The position numbers and the translations under genes are program-made. This document shows positions 52,892 to 61,575 of a stretch of DNA of 64,000 nt, piece after piece. How positions within the stretch are numbered: position 1 is the first letter of the stretch; the number at the start of each line of letters is the position of its first letter. The notes beneath the pieces were generated by a model. That model was not told where the DNA came from and ran no database searches. It saw nothing but the letters and a program-made list of their open reading frames with translations. The stretch comes from Kaistia defluvii (GTDB taxonomy: Bacteria; Pseudomonadota; Alphaproteobacteria; Rhizobiales; Kaistiaceae): assembly GCF_040548815.1 (NCBI RefSeq), contig NZ_JBEPSM010000001.1, positions 744,001 to 808,000 on the forward strand. Direction: 5' to 3'.

Positions 52892-54391
52892 ATGCTGATT
52901 CTGGAACAGGCTGCGGCCCTCGTCTTCGAACCCTATGTGCTCGGCGTCATCCTGGCATCCGCCGTATTCGGCATGCTGGTTGGCGCCATTCCCGGTCTGA
53001 CAGCGACCATGGCGACGGCGCTGCTGGTGCCGATGACCTTCTTCATGGATCCGGTGCCGGCCATCGCGGCGATCGTGACGGCGACCGCCATGGCAATCTT
53101 CGCCGGCGACATTCCGGCGGCCTTGCTGCGCATGCCGGGCACGCCCGCCAACGCCGCCTATGTCGATGACGCCTACAAGATGACGCAGACCGGGCGCGGC
53201 GATGAAGCGCTCGGCGCCGCGCTCGTCTTCTCGGCGATCGGTGGCCTGTTCGGCGCGATCGTGCTGATGACGGTCTCGCCGACCCTCGCCGAAATCGCCC
53301 TAAAATTCTCCTCCGAGGAGTATTTCTGGCTGGTTCTGCTCGGTCTCTCCTGCGCCGTCTTCGTCAATCCGGGCTCGCCGACCCGCGGCCTGATCTCGCT
53401 GCTGATCGGCCTGTTCGTGGCGACGATCGGCATGGAAAACCCCTCGGGCGAGCCGCGCTTCTCCTTCGGCAATCTCGAACTGATGGCCGGCATCCAGTTC
53501 ATCCCGGCCATGATCGGGCTGTTCGCCGTGTCGGAGGTTCTGCGCACCGTGACGGCGACGTCGCCGCGCAGGAAGATTCCGCGCGCCGACGGCCAGGGGA
53601 TCTTCCGCACCCAGTGGAAGAACCTGAAGCAATATCCGGTGCAGACCGTGCGCGGCAGCATCACCGGCACCGCGCTCGGCATTCTTCCCGGCGCCGGCGC
53701 CGATATCGCCGCCTGGATTTCCTACGCCATCTCCAAGCGCTTCTCGAAACAGAAGGAGAAGTTCGGCACGGGCCATGTCGAGGGTCTGGTCGAGGCCGGC
53801 GCCTCGAACAATTCGGCCGTCAGCGGCGCCTGGATCCCGGCGCTCGTCTTCGGCATTCCCGGCGATTCGATCACCGCCATCGTCATCGGCGTGCTCTACA
53901 TCAAGGGCATCAATCCGGGGCCGACGATCTTCATCAACGATCCGCAGACGGTCTATGCGATCTTCATCGTGTTCATCCTGGCGAATCTGATCATGCTGCC
54001 GCTGGGCTGGCTGGCGATCCGCGGCGCGCGCCCGATCCTCTCCATTCCGCCCTCGACGCTGATGCCGATGATCCTGATCTTCTGCATCGTCGGCTCCTTC
54101 GCGATCGCCAATTCCGTGGCCGGCATCGTCATGATGCTCATCTTCGGCATCATCGGCTTCTTCATGGAGGAGAACGACATCCCGATCGCGCCGGCGATCC
54201 TCGGCATGGTGCTGGGGCCGATGCTCGAGCAGAACTTCATCACCTCGATGATCAAGGCCGATGGCGACGTCTTCCGCTTCTTCGAGCGGCCGATCGCTGG
54301 TGGGCTGGGCGCGCTCACTATCCTGATCTGGCTCTTCCCGCTGGCGATGCTGCTGCTTCGGCGTCGCAAGGCAATGCGCCCGGCGACCTAG
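52892..54391 (+). CDS. tctA: Tripartite tricarboxylate transporter large membrane subunit
   Basis: 499-residue permease with about twelve membrane segments. The conserved GAIPGLTATMATALLVPMTF, the GDIPAALLRMPGTPANAAY motif (substrate or ion path) and the second-half GILPGAGADIAAWISYAISK with GIPGDSITAIVIG show the internal duplication characteristic of TctA. Ends in a short basic tail. A strong terminator follows, closing the operon. Confidence 0.95.
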   Translation: MLILEQAAALVFEPYVLGVILASAVFGMLVGAIPGLTATMATALLVPMTFFMDPVPAIAAIVTATAMAIFAGDIPAALLRMPGTPANAAYVDDAYKMTQTGRGDEALGAALVFSAIGGLFGAIVLMTVSPTLAEIALKFSSEEYFWLVLLGLSCAVFVNPGSPTRGLISLLIGLFVATIGMENPSGEPRFSFGNLELMAGIQFIPAMIGLFAVSEVLRTVTATSPRRKIPRADGQGIFRTQWKNLKQYPVQTVRGSITGTALGILPGAGADIAAWISYAISKRFSKQKEKFGTGHVEGLVEAGASNNSAVSGAWIPALVFGIPGDSITAIVIGVLYIKGINPGPTIFINDPQTVYAIFIVFILANLIMLPLGWLAIRGARPILSIPPSTLMPMILIFCIVGSFAIANSVAGIVMMLIFGIIGFFMEENDIPIAPAILGMVLGPMLEQNFITSMIKADGDVFRFFERPIAGGLGALTILIWLFPLAMLLLRRRKAMRPAT

Positions 54392-54423
54392 CCGGACGCG
54401 AGATCCCGCGCGAATCAACCTCC

Positions 54424-54455
54424 AGCCCGGCGCGGACAAATCCGCGCCGGGCTTT
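54424..54455 (+). terminator. Terminator of tctCBA
   Basis: AGCCCGGCGCGGA (54424-54436), loop CAAA, TCCGCGCCGGGCT (54441-54453), a perfect 13-bp stem followed by TTCC. It starts 33 bases past the tctA stop. Confidence 0.8.
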
Positions 54456-54615
54456 CCATTGCGGGCAGAGGGCGTCAGGAACCGTTGCCGGCCGGAACCG
54501 TTGCAATGAGGTCGGCTCTTTCCACATAAGAGAGAGCGCCGGGCCAGCGGGCTCGGCGTTTCATTGTGCGCCAGAACCGTCCTTCCCGATCCGAGCCACG
54601 GAGAAAACCAGCCGC

Positions 54616-54873
54616 ATGCCATCCATCCGCTTCGGCAAGAAGGCCCTCCCGCTTCCCAAGAGCCGGACGGCCCGCGTCGCGATCGGAAGCGGCTTCCTTC
54701 TTGGGGGCACGCTCGGCTTCCTGCCGATCCTCGGCTTCTGGATGGTGCCGGTCGGACTGGTGGTGCTGTCGCATGACTCGGCGCGGGTGCGCCGCATCCG
54801 TCGGAGATCCGAAGTGGCGCTGCTGCGCCGCTGGGCGAGATTTCGCAGCAAGGGCGCGCCTGCCGCCAAATGA
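54616..54873 (+). CDS. Small hypothetical membrane protein
   Basis: 85 residues with basic ends (MPSIRFGKKALPLPKSRTAR and a C-terminal SARVRRIRRRSEVALLRRWA) around one or two hydrophobic segments (GSGFLLGGTLGFLPILGFWM-VPVGLVVLS). This layout with a GWP-like turn recalls small PGPGW/TM2-type proteins, but I cannot assign a family. The ATG at 54616 is preferred; the frame is open far upstream only because it overlaps tctA out of frame. It lies between the tct terminator and the B12 riboswitch, so it is probably monocistronic. Confidence 0.6.
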   Translation: MPSIRFGKKALPLPKSRTARVAIGSGFLLGGTLGFLPILGFWMVPVGLVVLSHDSARVRRIRRRSEVALLRRWARFRSKGAPAAK

Positions 54874-54917
54874 GGCGTGGCTTGCGCCAGACCGGCAATC
54901 CCTCTAGCGTGACTCTG

Positions 54918-55100
54918 CGACGGTTCCCCCGACAGGCCTCAGGCCTTGGGGGATGAAATGGGAATTCGGTGCGGAAGGACCCCTTGCGGGATTCCAAGTC
55001 CGAAGCTGCCCCCGCAACTGTAAGCGGCGAGCGACCTCGCGATGGCCACTGGGAAACCGGGAAGGCGTCGAGGAAGCAGCGACCCGTGAGCCAGGAGACC
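54918..55100 (+). ncRNA. Cobalamin riboswitch (adenosylcobalamin class)
   Basis: Contains the diagnostic elements in order: a CGGTTCCCCC stem start, GATGAAATGGGAA, AGTCCGAAGCTGCCCCCGC, the B12-box core GCAACTGTAAGCGG, GCCACTGGGAA, GGGAAGGC and the closing GTGAGCCAGGAGACC. About 50 bases separate its end from the cbtB ATG, and that gap includes CCGTC-GGTGG-GACGG overlapping toward the ribosome site, consistent with translational control. It would repress cobalt uptake and at least part of the cob cluster when adenosylcobalamin is plentiful. Confidence 0.95.
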
Positions 55101-55151
55101 AGCCAGCGCCTCATACCAGCCAGCCGTCGGTGGGACGGTGAAGGAGACGCT

Positions 55152-55358
55152 ATGACCAATTTCTCGAAGACCGCGACGAGGTCGACCTCGATTGCCGCAG
55201 ATGGCGCCAAGAGCGACGCCGCATCGCGCATCGTGCCGGCGCTGTTCGCCATCGCCTTCGGCCTGTTCCTGTTCGTCGGCACCGGCTTCGCCGCGCCGAG
55301 CCTGATCCACAACGCGACGCATGACACCCGGCATTCCCTCGGTCTGCCCTGCCACTGA
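55152..55358 (+). CDS. cbtB: Cobalt transporter subunit CbtB
   Basis: 68-residue protein with one membrane segment (IVPALFAIAFGLFLFVGTGF) and a C-terminal histidine-rich stretch (SLIHNATHDTRHSLGLPCH), the usual single-helix metal-handling subunit of the CbtAB cobalt importer. Ribosome site GAAGGAG lies just before the ATG at 55152. It is directly under the cobalamin riboswitch and 16 bases before cbtA. Confidence 0.92.
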   Translation: MTNFSKTATRSTSIAADGAKSDAASRIVPALFAIAFGLFLFVGTGFAAPSLIHNATHDTRHSLGLPCH

Positions 55359-55374
55359 CGCCTGAGGATCCATC

Positions 55375-56121
55375 ATGTTCAAGACGATCATCCTGAGCGC
55401 CTTCGGCGCCGGGCTTGCCGTGGGCATTGCGCTTTCCGTGGTGCAGGCTGTCACCACCGAGCCGCTCATCCTGCACGCCGAGACCTTCGAAAGCGCCGAG
55501 CCGGCCCCGGCTGCTGCCGCCGCGCCGCATGAGCACTCGACGACCGAGGCCCACGCCCATGAGGCCGCCGCGCCCGCCGCTGCCGCGCCGGCGCATGAGC
55601 ATGACGAAGACGCCTGGTCGCCGGCCGACGGCTTCGAGCGCTCCGCCTATACGCTGATCGCCAACCTGCTGATGGGGGTGGGGGTATCGGCCGTGCTGCT
55701 CGGCCTGATGTCGATCCGCGGCGGCAGGATCGACGCTAGCACCGGCGTACTCTGGGGCGTTGCCGGCTTCTTCGCCGCTTCGCTGCTGCCCTCGCTCGGC
55801 CTGTCGCCGGAGCTTCCCGGCACGGCCGCGGCCGAGATCACCTCGCGCCAGGTCTGGTGGCTTTCGACCGCCGCCGCCTCGGCGATCGGCCTCGCGCTGA
55901 TCGTCTTCGGGCGTTCGTGGCTCCTGAAGGTCGCCGGCCTCGTCCTCGGCGTGTTGCCGCATGTCATCGGCGCCCCGGTTCCGCCGACGCTGGAAGCCTC
56001 CTATCCGGCCGGCCTCGGCGGCGAGTTCGTCGCCGCCTCCCTGGTGGTCAGCGCGCTGCTCTGGGCGCTTTCCGGCCTCTGCTCCGGCTGGCTCTATCAA
56101 CGCCTGTCGCGGTCGGCCTGA
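55375..56121 (+). CDS. cbtA: Cobalt transporter subunit CbtA
   Basis: 248-residue integral membrane protein. The first membrane segment (IILSAFGAGLAVGIALSVVQ) leads to a periplasmic loop with several histidines (PHEHSTTEAHAHEAAAP then PAHEHDEDAW) that likely captures Co2+. Further segments are GVGVSAVLLGLMSI, VLWGVAGFFAASLLPSLGL, AASAIGLALIVFG, AGLVLGVLPHVI and ALLWALSGLCSGWLY. Riboswitch-controlled; cobP begins four bases after it. Confidence 0.92.
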   Translation: MFKTIILSAFGAGLAVGIALSVVQAVTTEPLILHAETFESAEPAPAAAAAPHEHSTTEAHAHEAAAPAAAAPAHEHDEDAWSPADGFERSAYTLIANLLMGVGVSAVLLGLMSIRGGRIDASTGVLWGVAGFFAASLLPSLGLSPELPGTAAAEITSRQVWWLSTAAASAIGLALIVFGRSWLLKVAGLVLGVLPHVIGAPVPPTLEASYPAGLGGEFVAASLVVSALLWALSGLCSGWLYQRLSRSA

Positions 56122-56125
56122 GGCC

Positions 56126-56674
56126 GTGCCATCCCCCGCGCCGCGCACGGCGCTGATCCTCGGCGGCGCCCGCTCCGGCAAGAGCCGCTTCGCCGAGGAT
56201 ATCGTGGCTCGGACGGGGCTGCCCGCCACCTATCTGGCCACGGCCGAGATCCGCGATGCCGAAATGCAGGCACGGATTTCGGCGCATCGTGACCGGCGCG
56301 GGCTGGACTGGACAACGGTCGAGGAGCCGCTCGACCTGACCGGCCGCCTCGCGACTTTGGCCGATCCCGGCCGCGTCATCCTCGTCGATTGCCTGACGCT
56401 CTGGCTTTCCAACCTGATGGAGGCCGAGCGCGACGTCGCCGCCGAGGGCGACGCGCTGGCCCGTATGCTCGCCAAGGCGAGGGGGCCGGTCGTGCTCGTC
56501 TCCAACGAGGTCGGCTCCGGCATCGTGCCGATGAACGCGCTGGCGCGCCGCTTCGCCGACGAGCAGGGCCGCCTCAACCAGAAGATCGCCGCCGCCGTGC
56601 AGACCGTTTTTCTCGTGGCCGCCGGCCTGCCGCTGCGCCTGAAACCCAATCCGAACCCGGAGTTCGTCCTTTGA
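56126..56674 (+). CDS. cobP: Bifunctional adenosylcobinamide kinase/adenosylcobinamide-phosphate guanylyltransferase
   Basis: CobP (CobU) phosphorylates adenosylcobinamide and transfers GMP to it before nucleotide-loop attachment. 182 residues from a GTG at 56126. Phosphate loop LILGGARSGKSRFAE, then YLATAEIRDAEMQARI, guanylyltransferase histidine region SAHRDRRGLDW, and NEVGSGIVPMNALARRFADE near the C terminus. Four bases after cbtA, and its stop overlaps the TTG of cobW. Confidence 0.94.
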   Translation: MPSPAPRTALILGGARSGKSRFAEDIVARTGLPATYLATAEIRDAEMQARISAHRDRRGLDWTTVEEPLDLTGRLATLADPGRVILVDCLTLWLSNLMEAERDVAAEGDALARMLAKARGPVVLVSNEVGSGIVPMNALARRFADEQGRLNQKIAAAVQTVFLVAAGLPLRLKPNPNPEFVL

Positions 56675-57687
56675 CCGCCCGCATCCCCGCCACCATCGTC
56701 ACCGGATTCCTGGGTGCCGGAAAGACCACGCTGATCCGCAACCTCATCGCCGGCGCCGAAGGACGCCGCATCGCGCTGATAGTCAACGAATTCGGCGACA
56801 TGGGTTTTGACGGCTCGCTTCTCTCCGATTGCGGCGTCGACGACTGCAAGCCGGATACGGTGATCGAACTCACCAATGGCTGCATCTGCTGCACCGTCGC
56901 TGACGATTTCCTGCCGACCATCGAGCAGCTTCTGGCGCGCGAACCGGCCCCCGATCACATCGTGATCGAGACCTCCGGCCTGGCGCTGCCGCAGCCTCTG
57001 GTGCGCGCCTTCACCTGGCCGACCGTGCGCCACTGCGTCACCATCGACGGCGTCATCACCGTGGTGGATGCCGAAGCGGTCGCTGCCGGCCGCTTCGCCC
57101 ATGACGAGAAAGCCGTCGCCGCCCAGCGCGCCGAGGACCCTTCGCTCGACCACGAGGATCCGATCGAGGAATTGTTCGAGGACCAGCTTTCCTGCGCCGA
57201 TCTGATCGTCTTCTCGAAGACGGATCTGGTTGACGCGAAGCAGCTGGAGCAGGTGGCCGAGATCGTCGCCCGCGACGCCCGCAAGGAAGCGCGCGTCGTC
57301 CATGCGACGGCCTCCGGCCTGCCGGCCTCGGTGCTGCTCGGCGTTGGCGCGGCGGCGGAGAACGACGCCTTCGAGCGCAAGAGTCATCACGACCTCGAAG
57401 GCGAGGAGCACGACCACGACGACTTCGACACCTTCATCGTCGATGTCGCCGAAATGCCTTCCATCGAGGCTCTGGCGACCCGCGTTCGCGCCGCCATGGC
57501 GGAGAAGGGCGTGCTGCGTATCAAGGGGCGTGCCGCGATCGCCGGCAAGGCGGCGCCTGCCGTTGTCCAGGCGGTCGGCCCCCGCGTCGACACCTATTTC
57601 GCGCCCGGCGACAATGCCGGCCGTCTCGTCGTGATCGGCGAGCGCGGGCTCGACGCGGCCGCCATCGCCGCGCATTTCAAGGCCTGA
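56671..57687 (+). CDS. cobW: CobW, GTP-dependent cobalt chaperone for cobalamin synthesis
   Basis: 338-residue G3E GTPase thought to deliver Co2+ to the CobN chelatase. Walker A is TGFLGAGKTTLIRN, the metal motif is GCICCTV (CXCC), then IVFSKTDLVD as the guanine-specificity loop region. Histidine/acidic segments (DHEDPIEELFEDQ and EEHDHDDFD) are typical of CobW. It begins at a TTG that overlaps the cobP stop in TTGA; the frame is open further upstream but only inside cobP. The next gene, cobN, starts three bases after. Confidence 0.95.
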   Translation: MTARIPATIVTGFLGAGKTTLIRNLIAGAEGRRIALIVNEFGDMGFDGSLLSDCGVDDCKPDTVIELTNGCICCTVADDFLPTIEQLLAREPAPDHIVIETSGLALPQPLVRAFTWPTVRHCVTIDGVITVVDAEAVAAGRFAHDEKAVAAQRAEDPSLDHEDPIEELFEDQLSCADLIVFSKTDLVDAKQLEQVAEIVARDARKEARVVHATASGLPASVLLGVGAAAENDAFERKSHHDLEGEEHDHDDFDTFIVDVAEMPSIEALATRVRAAMAEKGVLRIKGRAAIAGKAAPAVVQAVGPRVDTYFAPGDNAGRLVVIGERGLDAAAIAAHFKA

Positions 57688-57690
57688 GCC

Positions 57691-60600
57691 ATGCATCTTG
57701 TTGCCGGCGAAATGGAGCGGATCGACGATGGCGGCAGCGCCGTCGATCTCGACCAGTCGCCCGGCGACATCGTCATCCTGTCGGCCGCCGATACGGAGCT
57801 CGCGGCTTTCGCCTCGGCCTTTGCCCGAGAGCCCGAGGGCCCGTCGCTGCGCCTCGCCAATCTGATGCAGCTGACGCATCCTTATTCCGTCGATCTCTAT
57901 CTGGAAAAGACCATCGCGCAGGCGAAGTTCGTTTTCGTCCGCATGATGGGCGGCGTCGGTTACTGGCCCTATGGGTTGGAGGCGCTGCGGGCGCTTTCGC
58001 GCGCCGGCGGGCCTGAGATCGCCGTCGTGCCGGGCGAGGATCGCTGGGACGCGGCGCTGGAGGCGTATACGACGGTCGCACCCGAGATCGCGCAAAAGCT
58101 CTGGCGCTATTGCGCCGAGGGCGGCGCGGTCAATATCGGCCGCGCGCTCGGCTATCTCCGGCACGTCACCGGCGCCAACGAGGCGCCGCTGGAGCCGCAG
58201 GTTCTGCCGGAAGTCGGCTTCTACCGTCCCGGCGAGGGCGTGGTGACCGAGGCCTTGCGGCCCGGCGATGCCGGGTGCCCGGTGGCGCTGCTGACCTTCT
58301 ATCGCTCGGTCATTCCCGGCGGCTCGACCGAGCCCGTCGATGCGCTGATCGAGGCGCTCGATCGCGAGGGAATTGCCAGCGTCGCGATCTTCGCTTCCAG
58401 CCTGAAGAACGAGGCAGCCGCCGCCTTCATCGAGCAGGCGTTCGACGACCTGAAACCGGCCATCGTCCTCAACGCCACCGCCTTTGCCATTTCGCGTCCC
58501 GGCCGGGCGCATGAGCCGACCGTGCTCGACCGCGCCGGCCGTCCCGTGCTGCAGATCGTCTTCGCCGGCACCGGCCGCGAGGCATGGCTGGAATCCAGCC
58601 GCGGTCTCGGCCCGCGCGACCTGATCATGAATGTCGTGCTGCCCGAGGTCGATGGCCGAATCCTGACCCGCGCCGTCTCGTTCAAGGAAGAAATCGAGAG
58701 CGACGGCCGGACAGACAGCCGCATCGTCGTCTACCGCGCGGATCGCGAGCGCATCGCCTTCGTCGCGGCGCAGGCGGCGCGCTGGATCCGGCTTGGCGCC
58801 GCGGATCCTGCCGATCGCCGGATTGCGCTGATCCTGTCGAATTATCCCGACCGCGACGGCCGCCTCGCCAATGGCGTCGGCCTCGATACGCCGGAAAGCG
58901 CGGCGCGGATCGCGACTGCCATGAAGACGGGCGGCTATACGCTGGAGGGATTCCCGGAGACGGGCAGGGCGCTGATAGACCTGCTGCTCGCAGGCCCGAC
59001 GAATGCGCTGGCGAAGCGGGCGGCTTTCAAAGCAAGACCCTCACCCAACCCTCTCCCGCAAGCGGGCGAGGGCTTTCTTCCCTCACCTCTCCCTGAGGGA
59101 GAGGTCGGCCCGGAGGGCCGGGTGAGGGGTTCAGGCTTATCCGGTGAAGACGCAACCCCTCACCCGCCGGCTTCGCCGTCGACCTCTCCCCATGGGAGAG
59201 GTGAAGGGATCTCGCTCCCCCTCTCGGACTACCGCGCCTTCCATGACGCGCTGGCGCAATCCGTCCGTGACAGCCTCAGCGCCCGCTGGGGCGAGCCAGA
59301 AGCCGATCCGTTCTTCGACGAAGGCGCCTTCCGTCTCGCCATCCACCGGTTCGGCAATGTGGTCGTCGGCATCCAGCCGGCACGCGGCTATGGCATCGAT
59401 CCGAAGTCGACCTATCACGATCCTGACCTCGTGCCGCCGCACCACTATCTGGCCTTCCATGCCTGGCTGCGGAAAAGCTTCGATGTCGACGCCATCGTGC
59501 ATGTCGGCAAGCACGGCAATCTCGAATGGCTGCCCGGCAAGGCGCTGGGGCTTTCCAATGCCTGCTGGCCGGAGGTCGTGCTGGGGCCGACGCCGCTGAT
59601 CTATCCCTTCATCGTCAACGATCCCGGCGAGGGCGCACAGGCGAAGCGCCGAGCCTCCGCCGTCGTCGTCGATCATCTGATGCCGGCGCTGACGCGGGCC
59701 GAGGCGCATGGCGCCTTTGCCGAGATCGAGACGCTGATCGACGAATATCATCTGGCACTCGGCGCCGATCCGCGCCGCCGCGATCATCTCGAACGCGAGA
59801 TCCTCGACCAGGCCGTGCGCCACGGCATCGATCGCGATCTCGGCATCCTGCGCGATGGCGACCAGGGCAGTGCGCTGCGCGCCATCGACGCGCATCTTTG
59901 CGAGATCAAGGAACTGCAGATTCGCGACGGCTTGCACATTTTCGGCAGTTCGCCGCAGGATGAGCACCGCCTCGATACGCTGATCGCGATCGCGCGGATT
60001 CCCCGCTCCGGCGGCCGGCCGGAAGATGGCTCGCTGCATCGGGCGATCGCCACCGATCTCGGCCTGGAGAGTTTCGATCCGCTTGCCTGCGATCTCGCCG
60101 CCGATTGGTATGACTCGCGGCCGGAAGCGCTTTTGCGCGCGGCCGATGCGCCTTGGCGGACGAATGGCGACACAGTCGAGCGCATTGAGATCCTCGCCAA
60201 ACAGACGGTGCGAGCTTTCCTGGCACCTGATGGCTCGCCGCCGCCGGGGCCGAACACCTTATCCGTGCTCGAATGGCTCGCGGAACAACTGGCGCCGTCG
60301 CTGGATCGCTGCGGGCTCGAAGAAATCGCATCCGTGTTGACCGCGCTCAATGGCTGCTTCGTGCCGCCCGGTCCTTCCGGCGCGCCGTCGCGCGGCCGGC
60401 CGGACGTGCTGCCTACCGGCAAGAACTTCTACTCCGTCGATACGCGCGCCGTGCCGACCGCCGCCGCCTGGCGCATCGGCAAGGCGGCCGCCGAGGCGCT
60501 CGTGCTGCGCTACATGCAGGATGAGGGCGAGTGGCCGCGCTCCGTGGCGATCTCTGCATGGGGCACCGCCAACATGCGGACCGGCGGCGACGACATCGCC

Positions 60601-61575
60601 CAGGTGCTCGCCCTGATCGGCGCAGAGCCTTGCTGGGAGACCGGCACCGGCCGCGTCACGGGTTTTCGCGTGCTGACGCTCTCGGAACTCAAGCGGCCGC
60701 GCGTCGACGTCACGCTGCGCATCTCCGGCATGTTCCGCGACGCCTTCCCCGAGCAGATCGACCTGATCGATTCCGCGATCCGCGCCGTCGCCGCGCGCGA
60801 GGAACCGGCGGATGCCAACCCGATCGCGGCGGCGCATGGCAAGGGCCAGGATCTCGCCCGCATCTTCGGCGCCAAGCCGGGGGCCTATGGCGCCGGGCTG
60901 CAGGCGATGATCGACGAGAAGATCTGGGACAGCCGCGCCGATCTCGGCGAGGCCTTCCTCGCCTGGTCGAGCTTCGCCTATGGCGGCGGGGCCGAAGGCG
61001 AGGCGGCCGGAGACCGGCTGCGCGCGCGGCTGGTCGACACCGACGCCGTCCTGCACAACCAGGACAATCGCGAACACGACATCCTCGACAGCGACGATTA
61101 TTACCAGTTCCAGGGCGGACTCTCGGCCTCGATCGAGACGCTGAAGGGCGCGGCGCCCCGGCTCTATCATGGCGATCATTCGCGGCCCGAGACTCCGGTC
61201 GTCCGGCCTCTGGCGGAGGAGATTGGCCGCGTCGTGCGCGGGCGGGCGATCAATCCGAAATGGATCGCCGGCTGCATGCGGCATGGCTACAAGGGCGCCT
61301 TCGAGATGGCGGCGACGCTCGACTATCTCTTCGCCTTCGCCGCCACCACCCACGCGGTCGGCGATCATCATTTCGATGCGCTTTACGACGCCTATATCGC
61401 GGATGAGGCGGTCCGCGATTTCATCGCCGACGCCAATGAACCCGCACTCACTGAGATGGCGGACCGCTTTCTCGAAGCCATGGATCGCGGCCTCTGGTCG
61501 CCCCGCGCCAACAGCGCGTATGAACGGCTGGCAGCGCTCGCTTCCCGCCGTCCCGCACGAAAGGAAATCGCATGA
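57691..61575 (+). CDS. cobN: Cobaltochelatase large subunit CobN, with in-frame repeat insertion
   Basis: ATP-dependent insertion of Co2+ into hydrogenobyrinic acid a,c-diamide, with CobS and CobT (not in the window). The 1294-residue product has the CobN/ChlH architecture: an N-terminal domain with KFVFVRMMGGVGYWPYGLEA, FYRPGEGVVTEAL, and a C-terminal half with VHVGKHGNLEWLPGKALGLS, MRTGGDDIAQVLALIGAEP, SFAYGGGAEGEAAGD and LDYLFAFAATTHAVGDHHFD. Residues about 449-506 (PSPNPLPQAGEGFLPSPLPE and following to HGRGEG) are encoded by palindromic repeat DNA and have no counterpart in the family. They sit in the hinge between AAFK and LPLSDYRAFHDAL, so the fold may tolerate them. cobO overlaps the stop by four bases. 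Confidence 0.94.
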   Translation: MHLVAGEMERIDDGGSAVDLDQSPGDIVILSAADTELAAFASAFAREPEGPSLRLANLMQLTHPYSVDLYLEKTIAQAKFVFVRMMGGVGYWPYGLEALRALSRAGGPEIAVVPGEDRWDAALEAYTTVAPEIAQKLWRYCAEGGAVNIGRALGYLRHVTGANEAPLEPQVLPEVGFYRPGEGVVTEALRPGDAGCPVALLTFYRSVIPGGSTEPVDALIEALDREGIASVAIFASSLKNEAAAAFIEQAFDDLKPAIVLNATAFAISRPGRAHEPTVLDRAGRPVLQIVFAGTGREAWLESSRGLGPRDLIMNVVLPEVDGRILTRAVSFKEEIESDGRTDSRIVVYRADRERIAFVAAQAARWIRLGAADPADRRIALILSNYPDRDGRLANGVGLDTPESAARIATAMKTGGYTLEGFPETGRALIDLLLAGPTNALAKRAAFKARPSPNPLPQAGEGFLPSPLPEGEVGPEGRVRGSGLSGEDATPHPPASPSTSPHGRGEGISLPLSDYRAFHDALAQSVRDSLSARWGEPEADPFFDEGAFRLAIHRFGNVVVGIQPARGYGIDPKSTYHDPDLVPPHHYLAFHAWLRKSFDVDAIVHVGKHGNLEWLPGKALGLSNACWPEVVLGPTPLIYPFIVNDPGEGAQAKRRASAVVVDHLMPALTRAEAHGAFAEIETLIDEYHLALGADPRRRDHLEREILDQAVRHGIDRDLGILRDGDQGSALRAIDAHLCEIKELQIRDGLHIFGSSPQDEHRLDTLIAIARIPRSGGRPEDGSLHRAIATDLGLESFDPLACDLAADWYDSRPEALLRAADAPWRTNGDTVERIEILAKQTVRAFLAPDGSPPPGPNTLSVLEWLAEQLAPSLDRCGLEEIASVLTALNGCFVPPGPSGAPSRGRPDVLPTGKNFYSVDTRAVPTAAAWRIGKAAAEALVLRYMQDEGEWPRSVAISAWGTANMRTGGDDIAQVLALIGAEPCWETGTGRVTGFRVLTLSELKRPRVDVTLRISGMFRDAFPEQIDLIDSAIRAVAAREEPADANPIAAAHGKGQDLARIFGAKPGAYGAGLQAMIDEKIWDSRADLGEAFLAWSSFAYGGGAEGEAAGDRLRARLVDTDAVLHNQDNREHDILDSDDYYQFQGGLSASIETLKGAAPRLYHGDHSRPETPVVRPLAEEIGRVVRGRAINPKWIAGCMRHGYKGAFEMAATLDYLFAFAATTHAVGDHHFDALYDAYIADEAVRDFIADANEPALTEMADRFLEAMDRGLWSPRANSAYERLAALASRRPARKEIA
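59035..59208 (+). repeat. Palindromic repeats R1 (half) and R2 (copy c) inside cobN
   Basis: 59035-59072 holds CCCTCACCC and the R1 stem CCCTCTCCCGC-AAGCGGGCGAGGG. 59080-59208 is a full R2 element: CCTCTCCCTGAGGGAGAGG at the left, a core GGGTGAGGGGTTCAGGCTTA then TCCGGTGAAGACGCAACC, and CCTCTCCCCATGGGAGAGGT at the right. The core aligns with those of the intergenic copies at 20585 and 41251. The total is a multiple of three and has no stop codon. Confidence 0.93.

Noticed and set aside
59030..59215. Frameshift or pseudogene in cobN
   Set aside because: The frame is continuous through the inserted repeats and conserved CobN sequence resumes in the same frame.
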